Below the pieces are notes generated by a model. The model was not told the DNA's origin. It searched no databases and worked only from the letters and a program-made list of their open reading frames with translations. Positions 63,400 to 64,000 of a stretch of 64,000 bases of DNA are shown here, in pieces (the stretch's first letter is position 1; the number at the start of each line of letters is the position of its first letter). Made by a program: the position numbers and the translations under genes. The stretch comes from Bacillus nakamurai (lineage in GTDB: Bacteria > Bacillota > Bacilli > Bacillales > Bacillaceae). The stretch covers positions 1 to 64,000 of the forward strand of contig NZ_LSAZ01000041.1 in NCBI RefSeq assembly GCF_001584325.1, given 5' to 3'.

Positions 63400-63453
63400 A
63401 TATGTCAGAATAGAAAGACATTTATCTGTAAGCGGTGTATTCTTCAATTGTTA

Positions 63454-63482
63454 TTGACTAAGATTACGCGATCCGATAGCAT
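63454..63482 (+). promoter_or_regulatory. Promoter of adeC
   Basis: TTGACT (63454-63459) and TAGCAT (63477-63482) are 17 bp apart, about 35 bp before the TTG start. Confidence 0.55.
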
Positions 63483-63517
63483 ATTGTACCATATAAAGAA
63501 AAAGAGGAGGCCCCATT

Positions 63518-64000
63518 TTGAACAAAGAATCACTGGCTAAACGGCTGAATGCTTCAGCCGGCAGACAAAAAGCCGATACCGTCATTAAGAACGGAAAAAT
63601 CATGGATGTATTTAATCAGGAATGGATCTCTGCAGATATCGCCATCACTGACGGAATGATCGTCGGGCTGGGTGATTACGAAGGGGAAGAAGTCATTGAC
63701 GCAGAGGGCCAGATGATCGTTCCAGGCTTTATTGACGGACATGTTCATATCGAGTCTTCTATGGTTACTCCGATTGAGTTTGCAAAAGCAGTCCTTCCGC
63801 ACGGAGTGACTGCCGTCATTACCGATCCGCACGAAATTGCAAACGTCTCTGGGGCCAAAGGCATTTCATTTATGATCGAGCAGGCGAAAAAAGCGCCGCT
63901 TCACATTCATTTTATGCTTCCTTCCTGTGTTCCCGCTGCAAGCTTTGAACGTTCAGGCGCGGTTTTAAAAGCTGCTGACTTAAAGCCTTTTTATCAGGAG
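63518..64000 (+). CDS. adeC: Adenine deaminase AdeC (5' part)
   Basis: The gene runs off the window; 161 codons are seen. TTG start with GAGGAGG upstream. Typical amidohydrolase features: VIKNGKIMDVF, VPGFIDGHVHIESSM (metal-binding HVH at about 70-72) and TAVITDPHEIANV. The enzyme converts adenine to hypoxanthine in purine salvage. Confidence 0.94.
   Translation, partial: MNKESLAKRLNASAGRQKADTVIKNGKIMDVFNQEWISADIAITDGMIVGLGDYEGEEVIDAEGQMIVPGFIDGHVHIESSMVTPIEFAKAVLPHGVTAVITDPHEIANVSGAKGISFMIEQAKKAPLHIHFMLPSCVPAASFERSGAVLKAADLKPFYQE

Noticed and set aside
1..64000. CRISPR arrays, rRNA, tRNA, prophage or IS elements
   Set aside because: No regularly spaced repeats, no rRNA or tRNA-like cloverleaf sequence, and no transposase, integrase or terminal inverted repeats were found by reading both strands. 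Gene order is uninterrupted core genome.

Overview
This window is core chromosome of a Bacillus subtilis-group species. Gene order follows the B. subtilis 168 segment zosA-ykvY-ykvZ-glcT-ptsGHI-splAB-mcpC-ykwC-ykwD-pbpH-kinA-patA-cheV ... fru operon-sipT-ykpA-ampS-mreBH-abh-kinC-ktrC-adeC almost gene for gene. The proteins look diverged from 168 to the degree I would expect of B. amyloliquefaciens/B. velezensis. That placement rests on recalled synteny and protein resemblance; no search was run. Coding density is high, ribosome binding sites are strong (AAGGAGG type), several genes start with GTG or TTG, and many intergenic gaps end in clear rho-independent hairpins. I see no rRNA, tRNA, CRISPR array, prophage or insertion sequence.

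Layout. 1-3.6 kb: zinc P-type ATPase zosA, Xaa-Pro peptidase ykvY and an unlisted 41-codon membrane ORF. 3.6-10 kb: LacI regulator ykvZ, antiterminator glcT, and the glucose PTS (ptsG with its RAT/terminator leader, ptsH, ptsI). 10-15.3 kb: spore photoproduct lyase splAB, chemoreceptor mcpC, a frameshifted ykwC, secreted CAP-domain ykwD. 15.6-22.9 kb: pbpH, sporulation kinase kinA, aminotransferase patA, an unlisted 53-codon ORF, cheV, ykyB. 23-32.2 kb: ykuC, ykuD, ykuE, fadH with a FadR operator, a degraded gene, ykuI, the Fur-controlled sRNA fsrA, ykuJ, ykuK, abbA, darB (ykuL), ccpC. 32.2-39.7 kb: iron-limitation flavodoxin operon ykuNOP, lysine genes dapH-dapL, ykuS, ykuT, peroxiredoxin ykuU, thioredoxin-like ykuV, nucleoid protein rok. 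39.7-45 kb: yknT and the molybdenum-cofactor cluster mobA-moeB-moeA-mobB-moaE-moaD. 45-49.5 kb: a truncated yknV remnant, then sigma-W-type yknWXYZ. 49.7-53.4 kb: fruRKA. 53.5-64 kb: sipT, ykoA, ykpA, ykpB, ampS, mreBH-ykpC, abh, kinC-ykqA, ktrC and the 5' part of adeC.

How the genes work together. Carbon entry (ptsGHI, fruRKA) is read out through GlcT, FruR, likely CcpA sites and CcpC. Iron limitation is read through canonical Fur boxes at fsrA, ykuNOP and, unexpectedly, zosA. The sporulation decision is represented by kinA, kinC, abbA, abh and rok. Envelope stress is represented by the sigma-W-type promoter of yknWXYZ and an ECF-type promoter at abh.

What differs from the reference layout: ykwC is split by a one-base shift in a T run. 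yknU and most of yknV are gone. The ykuG position holds only a degraded ORF and an AT-rich unknown gene. I found no convincing new multi-gene system. The most interesting items are the unlisted small ORFs, the Fur-type operator at zosA, the 34-bp palindrome before rok, the deletion scar at yknV and the ykuD start codon problem.
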